From positions 62,001 through 126,000 of the forward strand of contig SVQH01000001.1 in assembly GCA_015065425.1 (NCBI GenBank): a DNA stretch of 64,000 bases, read 5' to 3'. Source of the DNA: Oscillospiraceae bacterium. Its GTDB lineage: Bacteria > Bacillota > Clostridia > Oscillospirales > Acutalibacteraceae. This document shows, in pieces, positions 36,998-45,608 of the stretch (position 1 is the stretch's first letter; each line of letters begins with the position of its first letter). Both the position numbers and the translations under genes were made by a program. The notes below the pieces were generated by a model, which did not search any database, was not told the DNA's origin, and saw nothing but the letters and a program-made list of their open reading frames with translations.

Positions 36998-37423
36998 ATG
37001 AAACAGTTATCGGTTTTTGTTGAAAATAAAGTCGGCAGACTCTCAGCAGTTCTAAACACTCTTAAAGAGAATAATATTGACATCAGTGCTCTTTCACTTG
37101 CTGACACATCTGATTACGGAATTCTCCGTCTTGTTGTTGATAAGCCTGACGAAGCAATGACAGCACTTAAAGAATCAGGCGTAATGGTCAAATGTACTCA
37201 GGTCATCGCCGCAGCCATGGACGATGCTCCCGGAGGACTTGCTTATCTTCTCTCCCTTCTTACAGATGCAAATGTCGGCATTGAATATATGTATGCATTC
37301 ATAGGTAAAGCTGAGGGCAAGGCATGGACGGTATTAAGAGTTGACGATATCGAAATAGCAACGGAAGTATTCAAGAAAAACGGCGTAGCCATGCACGACG
37401 ACCACGATAATTACAGAAAATAA
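36998..37423 (+). CDS. Double ACT-domain amino-acid-binding protein
   Basis: A 141-residue protein with two ACT domains (about 1-70 and 71-141): QLSVFVENKVGRLSAVL opens the first and GGLAYLLSLLTDANVGIEYM lies in the second. It starts at ATG 36998 after AAGGAG; an in-frame TTG at 36965 lies in paaK. ACT tandem proteins paired with PaaK-like ligases are presumed to sense an amino acid, here perhaps phenylalanine or another aromatic one given the T-box; this is inference. Confidence 0.83.
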   Translation: MKQLSVFVENKVGRLSAVLNTLKENNIDISALSLADTSDYGILRLVVDKPDEAMTALKESGVMVKCTQVIAAAMDDAPGGLAYLLSLLTDANVGIEYMYAFIGKAEGKAWTVLRVDDIEIATEVFKKNGVAMHDDHDNYRK

Positions 37424-37443
37424 ATTTATACAAATTGATTTTA

Positions 37444-37477
37444 AGAGATGTTCCCCCACAGGAGCATCTCTTTTTTT
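37444..37477 (+). terminator. Terminator after the paaK-ACT operon
   Basis: AGAGATGTTCC / GGAGCATCTCT hairpin (one T-G pair) followed by seven T. Confidence 0.85.
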
Positions 37478-37579
37478 ACCGTTCAATACACAATATTATA
37501 CCGATCATTCCCGAGTGTATTGACTATAAAAATTATTGTGATAGACTGAAATTATCTTAATACAGAAAGGATATATTTT

Positions 37580-40076
37580 ATGAAAAGAAAGTTTTTTTTT
37601 CAGCATTATCACAGTAGTTTTATTATCATTATGTTTCTGTTTTGCTGCTTTTGCTACTGAAGCGACTTCATGCATTCATACCGATGATAATCTGGATTTT
37701 ATCTGCGATTTATGTAGTGAAGATTTATTGGTATTAAGTGGTAATTACGGTTACTCTGAAAACACTTATTCGCCAAATAATAATATTACCTACAAACTGC
37801 ATTACAATGGTACTTTATACCTTTATGGCAACGGCAAAATGAACAATTTAAGTGCAATGCAAATATCACCTTTTTACAATAAACCTATAGAGAAAGTTAT
37901 AATTGAAGACGGAATTACTTCAATCGGTCTTCGTGCTCTTAATAATAAAAGCATTAAAGAAATAGTCATTCCTGATACTGTTACTGAAATCGGTTCTGGT
38001 GCTTTTTCAGGCACATCAATAACATCTATTGAACTTCCCGATAAAATAACTACAATAGAAGAAAATTGTTTTATAAATTGCCAAAATCTTATTGAAATTA
38101 AAATTCCTGAATCTGTTAAGGAAATTAAATCACAGGCTTTTCTCAGTTGTACAGCTCTTAAAAGTATTACTATTCCTGAATCAGTAGAAATAATAGCTTC
38201 TGATGCGTTTAGATATTGTAATTTTGATAAAGTTACTATCAAAGGAGATTTTGAAGGAAGCTTAAGCATGTGTTCTGTTTCTGAGTTGGTAATCAGTGGT
38301 ACTATTGGTGAAATCAATAAGAGATATGTTCATAATGGCACATACTGGGACGGGTTAGCATGGGCAGAAAGTCAGCTGACTAAGCTCACAATAACTGAAG
38401 GTGCAACTTCTATCGGGAAAGATGTATTTGCTCATAGTACATATTTAACTGATGTTGTTTTACCTGAATCACTTGTGACAATATCTTACGGAGCATTTGC
38501 AGAATGTCCTTTGTTAAAAAATATCAGTTTTTATGATAATCTTGAATCAATAGGCGTCGGTGCTTTTTATAATTGTTTTTCACTTAAAGAAGTTATCATT
38601 CCTTCAAGTGTAAAATCAATTGGTTCACAAGCTTTTGAAGGGTGCAAGAATCTTAAAACAGTTGTTTTTAATGAGGGCATTGAACATATTGACTGTGAAG
38701 CGTTCTTTATGTGCGATATTAACGAACTAAATTTACCGTCATCATTAAAAAGTTTAGGATCGCATGCTTTCACTTATAATTATAATCTCAAAAAAATCTC
38801 CATATCAGAAAACAATGAATATTTTGCAGCTGAAAATTGCATGATTTTCAATAAAGAAAAAACTATATTATATGCTTTTTGCAATTATTATAGTGATGTT
38901 ATTACGATGCCTGCATCACTGAAGCAAACATCTTCAGGTATTTATATCACACCAAATGTGAATATGCTTGTCGAGCATCCTTATCCTATCGGATTAATTC
39001 ATAGCTTTGAATTAAAAGAAGTCATATTTACCGCACCTGTCGACATTGGAAGTTTTACTTTTGCAGGTTGTATAAATCTTGAAAATGTTGTTCTTCCAGA
39101 AGGAACAAAAAAGATTGGAGATTCTGCATTTTTCTGCTGTCTTAATCTTAAAAAAATTGATTTACCGGATTCATTATCAAATCTTGGAGCAGATGCTTTC
39201 TATGTATGTACATCATTGGAGAATATATCTATACCCGATAATGTAACAACTATCATTAGTACATTTATTAATTGCAAGTCATTAAAAGAAATAGATTTAG
39301 GAAACGGCGTTAAAGAAATTGGCATGAGCACATTCATCGGATGTAACTCATTAGAATCAATCACATTACCTGCCTCTCTGGAATGTATTGAATCATGGGC
39401 ATTCAACTATGATTATGAGGACAGTTACCAAATCATTAAAATTAAGTTTTTAAATCCAGATACAATAATCGGTTGTTATTTTGAGTATGATGAGGCAACC
39501 GAATCATTTTATCCGGTGCCTGATTCGACACCATATTCATTACCTTTAAGTTGTATAATTTACGGTTATCCCGGTTCAACAGCAGAAGAATATGCAAATC
39601 TTTACAACAGACAATTCGTAGCTATTGAATGTGAAGATGAACACAATTTCGGTGAGTGGTCAGAGTCACTTGTGCCTACTTGCGCCGAAAAAGGTGTAGA
39701 AGAGAGAATCTGTGATACCTGTAAAAAGGCAGAGACAAGAGAAATTTCTCCTCTCGGTCATTCATTCGGTGAATGGTACACTGATTCAGAGCCCACTTGT
39801 ATTGCTGACGGAACAGAAAGAAGAGTCTGTTTCTGCGGTGAAACTGAGACAAGAAACATTCCTCTCATTCCCGATAATCACATCGATGAAGATGAAAATA
39901 ACTTCTGCGATAATTGCGGAATATCACTTTCAGATGATGACGACATCAAAGAAGAATGCTCCCATCTCTGTCATCACACAAATGCATTTACTAAATTTAT
40001 CTGGAAAATAGTACAATTTTTCTGGAAGCTTTTCAGTATCAATCCTACCTGCTCCTGCGGTGAAGCTCATTATTGA
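37580..40076 (+). CDS. Secreted BspA-type LRR protein, signal peptide out of frame (poly-T)
   Basis: The main frame runs to 40076 and encodes many BspA-like leucine-rich repeats (typical unit LPSSLKSLGSHAFTYNYNLK). The only good start, ATG 37580, has a ribosome site but its frame stops after 26 codons. Removing one T from the nine-T run at 37592-37600 joins MKRKFFFSIITVV and a signal peptide ending AAFA to the main frame, giving 831 residues. As written, only the internal TTG 37728 opens the main frame. After the signal comes a CDLC motif, then LRRs, two HxFGEW...PTC...C-x(1-2)-C modules near 680-760, and a Cys/His C-terminal tail at 793-831. Phase variation or a sequencing error are both possible. 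Confidence 0.75.
37592..37600 (+). repeat. Homopolymer of nine T within the signal peptide codons
   Basis: Nine consecutive T between AAG and CAGC, four codons after ATG 37580. Eight T would keep signal peptide and LRR body in frame; nine T gives a stop after 26 codons. Such tracts are prone to slipped-strand change and to transcriptional slippage. Confidence 0.85.
39957..40073 (+). other. Cys/His amphipathic C-terminal tail, copy 1
   Basis: Codes for the last 39 residues of the LRR protein: CSHLCHHTN, a basic-aromatic helix with KF-x4-VQF, then CSCGEAHY. Aligns without gaps over 32 positions with the tail at 55197-55325 (C1, C5, HHTN at 6-9, F14, VQF at 19-21, L25, C32 identical). Confidence 0.75.
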
Positions 40077-40098
40077 TTTTTGAGAGATTTAATAAAAA

Positions 40099-40142
40099 TG
40101 CCCTTGATGAAGTAAATTTATACACTTCATCAAGGGTATTTA
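40099..40142. terminator. Bidirectional terminator
   Basis: Perfect 13-bp arms CCCTTGATGAAGT (40101-40113) and ACTTCATCAAGGG (40124-40136), between the LRR gene and the convergent DUF2804 gene. A T-rich stretch follows on the plus strand, and an ATTTTTATT stretch on the minus strand. Confidence 0.8.
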
Positions 40143-40157
40143 TTTGCAATTAAATTA

Positions 40158-41216
40158 TCAGAACAATAAAGATTTATCTTCACCTATACCTGCCATGCCG
40201 TCAAGTATATATTTATTTCCGTCGGGGTCACAGACGAAGCCTCTCAGTTCACCGAAGGTTATATGATAATCAATATTGATTATTCCCGTTGTGACCTTCA
40301 TAAGAAATTCATCTCCGATATCAAAAGTGACATCTACCATACCTTTGGTGTCCTGAATATGCCAGAGGAAAGGAGTTTCATGCTTGAAAATAACGGGTGT
40401 AAGAAGTGTGCTTCTGCCTTCAAACCAGATAAGATTCTCGTTATAATCATCCTGATTGATAGACTGATTTCTTGTAAGATTGAAGCCGAAATACTGCTCT
40501 TTACCGTCAATTTCTTTTCTGCCCATTGTGGTAACCCAATCATAGTGAGACTTTCTCGGATAATACCCTCTGTGGTCGTCGATAATTGCAGCGGTACTTT
40601 CATCTGCCACAAAACGCTCACCGTTTATTTCAAGATAACCTTCAACCTTAAAAAGGTCCTTCTGTGAATAAAGAGGTCTGTTCGAGTCAAAAGGAATGCT
40701 TACAATGCTGGGTTTTGAAACTCTCTTAAGCTTTACTCTGTAATCAATGGTTCCCGCATCTTTATTGCTTGAATAACCTGAAACAATAGCTTCGCCGTCC
40801 TGGAAATTGTTTACGTATCTTATCTTGACTCTTTCACCTTTTGAGAATGTCTCTGCGGAATTGAGAAGTGTATCTGATATACATGCCTTTGAGGCTGGAA
40901 GCATTTCCTGCCAATACGAGCATTTTTTTGTTCTCTTGTCATAAAGAACAGTAAGTGCAGTACCGAAAAGCCCCATATTGCAGACAGCGGTAAGAAGAAT
41001 TACTTTATCAAAATTAATTTCAGTAGCTTCCCATAAAGTAAGCTTATACTTGTTAAAGCGGTTAGGAAGGGAAGAGGGTTTATTTACATTGAGAAAATCC
41101 ATTTTCGGAAATTCTTTATCAAAAGTACCAAAATGACAGTTACCGAATTCATCAATAACATTATCGGGGGTCGCTACAGCTTCACGCTTTGCGGAAAGAA
41201 AAGATCTGAAATCCAT
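40158..41216 (-). CDS. DUF2804 domain protein
   Basis: A 352-residue protein that resembles DUF2804 over its whole length, with DHRGYYPRKSHYDW near 230-243 and a beta-rich C-terminal half. The family is of unknown function, possibly a lipocalin-like or AttH-like fold binding a lipid or hydrophobic ligand. No signal peptide or membrane segment. Monocistronic, with AAGGAGAA before its start and divergent from deoC. Recognition is by general resemblance. Confidence 0.65.
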   Translation of the reverse strand: MDFRSFLSAKREAVATPDNVIDEFGNCHFGTFDKEFPKMDFLNVNKPSSLPNRFNKYKLTLWEATEINFDKVILLTAVCNMGLFGTALTVLYDKRTKKCSYWQEMLPASKACISDTLLNSAETFSKGERVKIRYVNNFQDGEAIVSGYSSNKDAGTIDYRVKLKRVSKPSIVSIPFDSNRPLYSQKDLFKVEGYLEINGERFVADESTAAIIDDHRGYYPRKSHYDWVTTMGRKEIDGKEQYFGFNLTRNQSINQDDYNENLIWFEGRSTLLTPVIFKHETPFLWHIQDTKGMVDVTFDIGDEFLMKVTTGIINIDYHITFGELRGFVCDPDGNKYILDGMAGIGEDKSLLF

Positions 41217-41362
41217 AACAATTCTCCTTTATTAATATTCTGTATCAAGTATACAAATTAATGGCTTTATTGTCAATATTAGTGAGGTACTATAATTTAT
41301 CCGAAATATTGTAAATTCGGTTTTATGATGCTATAATGAAAAAAAACAATCAGGAGACAAAA

Positions 41363-42034
41363 ATGGAAATTTCGGAAATTTTATCAAAAGTAGATCATAC
41401 ACTGTTAAAGCAGGATGCAACTTCTGACGACATAATAAAAATATGTGACGATGCAATAGAATACGGCTGTGCATCAGTTTGCATACCTCCCTCTTATGTC
41501 AGTTTTGCAAAAAAATATGTCGACGGCAAAATAGCTGTTTGTACTGTTATAGGCTTTCCGAACGGCTATAACACAAAAGAAGTCAAGTGCTTTGAAACAG
41601 AGAATGCTGTCAGAAACGGTGCAGATGAAATTGACATGGTAATAAACATCGGTGCCGTAAAAGAAGGTCACTTCGGGGATGTTCTTGACGAAATAAAAGC
41701 CGTGAGAAAATCATGTGAAGGTAAAATACTTAAAGTTATTATTGAAACATGTCTTCTTAATGAAGAAGAAAAAATCAGAATGTGCAAAATAGTATCTGAA
41801 TCAGGTGCTGATTACATAAAAACTTCAACAGGCTTCTCAACAGGCGGTGCAACACTTGAAGATATTGTTCTTATGAAAAATAACTGCTCACCAAAGCTTC
41901 ACATAAAAGCCGCAGGTGGCATTTCAAGTCTTTCAGATGCAAAAAATTTTATTGATGCAGGTGCTGAAAGACTCGGCACAAGCAGAATTATAAAAATAGT
42001 TAAAAACGAGAAAACAGAGAGTTTGTCATATTAA
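41363..42034 (+). CDS. deoC: Deoxyribose-phosphate aldolase
   Basis: Splits 2-deoxyribose 5-phosphate into acetaldehyde and glyceraldehyde 3-phosphate. About 223 residues from ATG 41363, which has CAGGAG upstream; an ATG nine codons earlier would place that site inside the gene. The Schiff-base Lys is K153 in YIKTSTGFSTGG, with VCTVIGFPNGY near 59-69 and the second catalytic Lys in HIKAAGGI. No other deo genes nearby. Confidence 0.93.
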   Translation: MEISEILSKVDHTLLKQDATSDDIIKICDDAIEYGCASVCIPPSYVSFAKKYVDGKIAVCTVIGFPNGYNTKEVKCFETENAVRNGADEIDMVINIGAVKEGHFGDVLDEIKAVRKSCEGKILKVIIETCLLNEEEKIRMCKIVSESGADYIKTSTGFSTGGATLEDIVLMKNNCSPKLHIKAAGGISSLSDAKNFIDAGAERLGTSRIIKIVKNEKTESLSY

Positions 42035-42068
42035 GAATTTTTTGCTCGACTTATTAATATTTTTATTG

Positions 42069-42097
42069 TTGATTTTTGCACTTATGTATGATAAAAT
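42069..42097 (+). promoter_or_regulatory. Predicted promoter of the PAP2 gene
   Basis: TTGATT at 42069-42074, 17 nt, TAAAAT at 42092-42097. Confidence 0.55.
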
Positions 42098-42125
42098 AAC
42101 TGCAATAATTTTATGGAGGTAAAAT

Positions 42126-42830
42126 ATGGATCCTGTAGTTGTAGAAAATGCTGTTGCCGTATGGTTCAATAATATTTTCGGTTCTTTTGATTTCAACATT
42201 CTGAATTTTTATAACACTCTTCATGAAAGTGTGTTCGGAGGAATACTTGATATATTCTTCCTGATTTATACTCACCTTGGTGACGACGGAATACTTTTTA
42301 TTCTTTTGGGACTTATCTTACTGCTCTTCAAAAAGACAAGAAAAGTCGGTGCAGGTATGCTCGGCGGCATCATAATCGGAGCACTTATAACAAATGTTAC
42401 ACTGAAGCCCTTTGTTGAGCGTCCGAGACCTTTTGAGCTTTATGAATATCTTAATGAGCCCAATGCTCTTCTTTTCAAGGAATGGTGGGAAGGAATGGGT
42501 TCTGTTGAAGCTTCTTCAATGCGTTCATTCCCCTCAGGCCATACAACATCTGCCGTTGCGGCACTTTTCCCTGTTTTCCTTTACTGTGACAAGAAAAAGA
42601 GCTGGTTGGCACTTGTTGCCGCCGTACTTATGGGAGCATCAAGAAACTATGTAATGGTTCATTATCCCTCCGATGTACTCGGCGGAATAATTGTGGGTGC
42701 AATAGCAGGTATCCTTGCTTTCCTCATTGTAAATTTCGTCTATAAGAAGTTATCAGAAAATGATAAAATAGGCAAAAAAATAGTAAGCTTTGATTTAGCT
42801 GAAGTAATAAAAAGCAGGAAAAAAGCCTGA
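42126..42830 (+). CDS. PAP2-family membrane phosphatase
   Basis: A 234-residue membrane protein with the three-part PAP2 signature: KPFVERPRP near 98-106, SFPSGHTTSA near 136-145, and SRNYVMVHYPSDVLGG near 175-190 with the catalytic His. About five membrane helices. Such enzymes dephosphorylate undecaprenyl pyrophosphate, phosphatidic acid or similar lipid phosphates at the outer face of the membrane. It has its own promoter and terminator. Confidence 0.9.
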   Translation: MDPVVVENAVAVWFNNIFGSFDFNILNFYNTLHESVFGGILDIFFLIYTHLGDDGILFILLGLILLLFKKTRKVGAGMLGGIIIGALITNVTLKPFVERPRPFELYEYLNEPNALLFKEWWEGMGSVEASSMRSFPSGHTTSAVAALFPVFLYCDKKKSWLALVAAVLMGASRNYVMVHYPSDVLGGIIVGAIAGILAFLIVNFVYKKLSENDKIGKKIVSFDLAEVIKSRKKA

Positions 42831-42836
42831 TATCTG

Positions 42837-42865
42837 ACCGCTGTTCATCCGAACAGCGGTTTTTG
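42837..42865 (+). terminator. Terminator after the PAP2 gene
   Basis: Perfect ACCGCTGTTC / GAACAGCGGT hairpin with a 4-nt loop followed by TTTTT. Confidence 0.85.
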
Positions 42866-42888
42866 CTTTAAAATATTTTATTATAATA

Positions 42889-42917
42889 TTGAATAACTGA
42901 AAAGAATGTTATATAAT
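42889..42917 (+). promoter_or_regulatory. Promoter of the iol operon
   Basis: TTGAAT at 42889-42894, 17 nt, TATAAT at 42912-42917, 28 bp before the iolJ start. No IolR-like gene is in the window, so how it is controlled is unknown. Confidence 0.6.
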
Positions 42918-42944
42918 TATTTTCGTATAAACAGAGGTGATTTA

Positions 42945-43790
42945 ATGCTTGTACCAATGAAAACACTTTTGCATCAAGCTGAAAAAAATAATTCTGCTGT
43001 CGGAGCTTTCAGCGTCGGAAATATGGAAATGGTTATGGGAGCAATAAAAGCTGCTGAAGACATGAAAACTCCGATAATTCTTCAGATTGCTGAAAAACGA
43101 CTTAAAAACTCGCCCCTTGAACTTATGGCTCCGATGATGATATCGGCAGCAAAGAATTCATCGGTTGACATTGCTGTTCATCTTGACCACGGTTTAAGTA
43201 TTGAGTGCATCAGAAAAGCACTTGATTACGGATTTACTTCCGTAATGCTTGATTGCTCTTTGAAGCCCTTGGAAGAAAACATAAAACTTACCAAAGAAAT
43301 TGTTTCACTTGCAAAAACTACTGATGCAACCGTTGAAGCAGAACTCGGTGTTGTCGGCGGAAACGAAGGGGACACTGAAAAACATATCATCACATGTACC
43401 GACCCCGATGTTGCGAAATATTTCTGCTACAAAACAAAAATTGATGCTCTTGCAGTTGCAATAGGAAATGCTCACGGAAATTATCCTGTACTTCCCGAAC
43501 TTCGTTTTGATGTCCTTGAAAAGATACATAAAAAGACAGATATTCCACTTGTACTACACGGAGGAACAGGAATAACAGATGAAATGTTCAGAAAAGCTAT
43601 TTCTCTGGGAATAAGAAAAATCAATATCGCAACTGCAAGTTTTGATTCACTTACAGAATATGCAGAAGATTATCTCACAAAAGAAAATAATCACGATTAT
43701 TTCACTCTTTCAGCAAAAATGGCAGAGGGTGTTTATAAAAATATAGTAAAGCATATCGAAATTTTTAACAACAAGGAGAAGTTGTCATGA
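42945..43790 (+). CDS. iolJ: Class II aldolase, probable IolJ
   Basis: A 281-residue zinc-dependent class II ketose-bisphosphate aldolase: HLDHG near 82-86 provides a metal ligand, with VHGGTGI-like VLHGGTGITDEM near 202-214 for phosphate binding. As the first gene of an iol operon it most likely splits 2-deoxy-5-keto-gluconate 6-phosphate to malonate semialdehyde and DHAP. Start at ATG 42945 follows AGAGGTG; an in-frame ATG at 42906 overlaps the promoter. The stop overlaps iolC by 4 bp. A generic fructose-bisphosphate aldolase role is the alternative. Confidence 0.85.
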   Translation: MLVPMKTLLHQAEKNNSAVGAFSVGNMEMVMGAIKAAEDMKTPIILQIAEKRLKNSPLELMAPMMISAAKNSSVDIAVHLDHGLSIECIRKALDYGFTSVMLDCSLKPLEENIKLTKEIVSLAKTTDATVEAELGVVGGNEGDTEKHIITCTDPDVAKYFCYKTKIDALAVAIGNAHGNYPVLPELRFDVLEKIHKKTDIPLVLHGGTGITDEMFRKAISLGIRKINIATASFDSLTEYAEDYLTKENNHDYFTLSAKMAEGVYKNIVKHIEIFNNKEKLS

Positions 43791-44803
43791 AATACATAGA
43801 ATTTGACAAAAGCAAAAAATACGACCTTATTCTTGTAGGCAGAGTAGCAGTTGATTTCAATCCCGTTGATTATTACTGTCCTCTTAATGAAAGCACAACT
43901 TTCAAAAGATATCTCGGCGGTTCACCCGCAAATATTGCGGTAGGACTTGCAAGACTCGGTAAAAAATGCGGTTTCTTTGCAAGAGTTTCCGATGATCAGT
44001 TCGGTACATTTGTAACGAACTTTTTCGATAAAGAAGGAATAGATACCTCAAGAATAGTTCGTTGCAAGAACGGCGAAAAAATAGGTCTTACATTCACTGA
44101 AATCAAGTCAGAAACCGAAAGCAGCATCGTCATGTACCGAAATGAAGCTGCTGACTTAAAACTTGAATGTGAAGACATTGACGAAGAATACATAAAAGAT
44201 GGTGCGGCTGTTCTTATATCAGGTGTCGCTCTTGCAGAGAGCCCCTCAAGAGAAGCAACTCTTAAGGCAATGCAGATTGCAAAGAAAAATAATATTCCCG
44301 TTATCTTTGTTCTCGATTACAGAGCATATAACTGGAAGAACAAGGATGAAATTGCAGTTTATTATTCAATAGTTGCTTCAAATGCTGATATGATAATAGG
44401 CTCCCGTGAAGAATATGACCTTCTTGAAGGACTTCTCGGTCTTGACGGTACAGATAAGACATCCGCCGCCTACTGGCAGAGCAAGGGAGCCAAAATCGTT
44501 ATTGTCACCCACGGTAAGCAGGGCTCAACTGCATATACCAATGACGGTCAGGATTTCTCAATAAAACCCTTCCCCGTAAAGCTTCTTAAATCTTTCGGAG
44601 GCGGAGACGGATATACTTCTGCCTTCCTTTACAGTCTCTTTGAAGGTAAAGAAATAATAGACTGTCTTGAATTCGGTTCAGCATCTGCCGCAATGCTCGT
44701 TGCAAGTCATGCATGCTCTCAGGATATGCCCACAGCAAAGCAGGTAGAAGATTTCATAGCTGCCGAAAAAGCCGAATACGGCGAAATGGTAGCAAGAGTA
44801 TAA
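43787..44803 (+). CDS. iolC: 5-dehydro-2-deoxygluconokinase
   Basis: A 338-residue PfkB-family sugar kinase that phosphorylates 2-deoxy-5-keto-gluconate. GGSPANIAVGLARLG is at about 44-58 and the catalytic anion-hole motif is FGGGDGYTSAFLYSL near 266-280, with Asp as base; the IolC-specific N-terminal VGRVAVDFNP is at 17-26. Overlaps iolJ by 4 bp and is followed 12 bp later by iolB. Confidence 0.92.
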   Translation: MKYIEFDKSKKYDLILVGRVAVDFNPVDYYCPLNESTTFKRYLGGSPANIAVGLARLGKKCGFFARVSDDQFGTFVTNFFDKEGIDTSRIVRCKNGEKIGLTFTEIKSETESSIVMYRNEAADLKLECEDIDEEYIKDGAAVLISGVALAESPSREATLKAMQIAKKNNIPVIFVLDYRAYNWKNKDEIAVYYSIVASNADMIIGSREEYDLLEGLLGLDGTDKTSAAYWQSKGAKIVIVTHGKQGSTAYTNDGQDFSIKPFPVKLLKSFGGGDGYTSAFLYSLFEGKEIIDCLEFGSASAAMLVASHACSQDMPTAKQVEDFIAAEKAEYGEMVARV

Positions 44804-44815
44804 AGGAGACATTTT

Positions 44816-45586
44816 ATGTTTGAATACCCTTCCTTTGACAGCAATAATGTTCGTCTTCTGTGTGAGATGAACGGCAAAAATGCTGATATGAACATGACAA
44901 TATATGTTAAAAAGCTTCTCAAAGGCGAAGAATTTTCTCTTTGCGAAGAAAATAATGAAACTGCTGTACTTCTTCTTTCAGGAAATGTAGTTTTTTCCTG
45001 GGGAGACGAAAACAGAGAGTGCAAAAGAGCCAATCCCTTTGAAAAAAAGCCCTATGCACTTCATGTTTCAAAAAATACATCATTTACAATAAAGGCACTG
45101 CAAGACAGTGAATTTATTGTAGAACAGACAGATAACGAAAAAGAATTTGAACCTCATTTCTATGATCCCGAAAACTGTCTCTATCAGGAGTTCGGTCTCG
45201 GTCAGTGGGGAGGTGCCGGTCACAGAATAGTATCAACTATGTTTGACTACGATAATGCACCTTATTCAAATCTTGTTCTCGGAGAAGTCTTTACTCAGCC
45301 GGGCAAATGGTCAAGTTATCCGCCTCATCACCATCCCCAGCCTGAAGTATATTATTATTGCTTTGATAAGCCGCAGGGCTTCGGAGCCTGTTATATAGGC
45401 GAGGAAGTGTTCAAAAGCAAAGACGGTTCTTTCTGCTGTATACCCTCAGGTGAGGTACATCAGCAGGCTGCAGCTCCCGGATATGAAATGTATTATGTCT
45501 GGATGATAAGACACATTGACGGTGACCCATGGTACAAAACAACAAGATTTGTTCCCGTTGAACACATCTGGCTTACAGAATGCTAA
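44816..45586 (+). CDS. iolB: 5-deoxy-glucuronate isomerase
   Basis: A 256-residue bicupin protein that isomerises 5-deoxy-glucuronate to 2-deoxy-5-keto-gluconate. The metal site is visible in YPPHHHPQPEVYYYCF near 162-177, with a matching His in GEVHQQAA. Order iolC-iolB-iolD is the usual one. AAAGGAG precedes the start. Confidence 0.93.
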   Translation: MFEYPSFDSNNVRLLCEMNGKNADMNMTIYVKKLLKGEEFSLCEENNETAVLLLSGNVVFSWGDENRECKRANPFEKKPYALHVSKNTSFTIKALQDSEFIVEQTDNEKEFEPHFYDPENCLYQEFGLGQWGGAGHRIVSTMFDYDNAPYSNLVLGEVFTQPGKWSSYPPHHHPQPEVYYYCFDKPQGFGACYIGEEVFKSKDGSFCCIPSGEVHQQAAAPGYEMYYVWMIRHIDGDPWYKTTRFVPVEHIWLTEC

Positions 45587-45608
45587 TTTGAATTAAGGAG
45601 TAAAACTT

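Noticed and set aside
42906..42944. Longer N-terminus for IolJ from ATG 42906
   Set aside because: It overlaps the predicted promoter -10 and start region and lacks a ribosome site.
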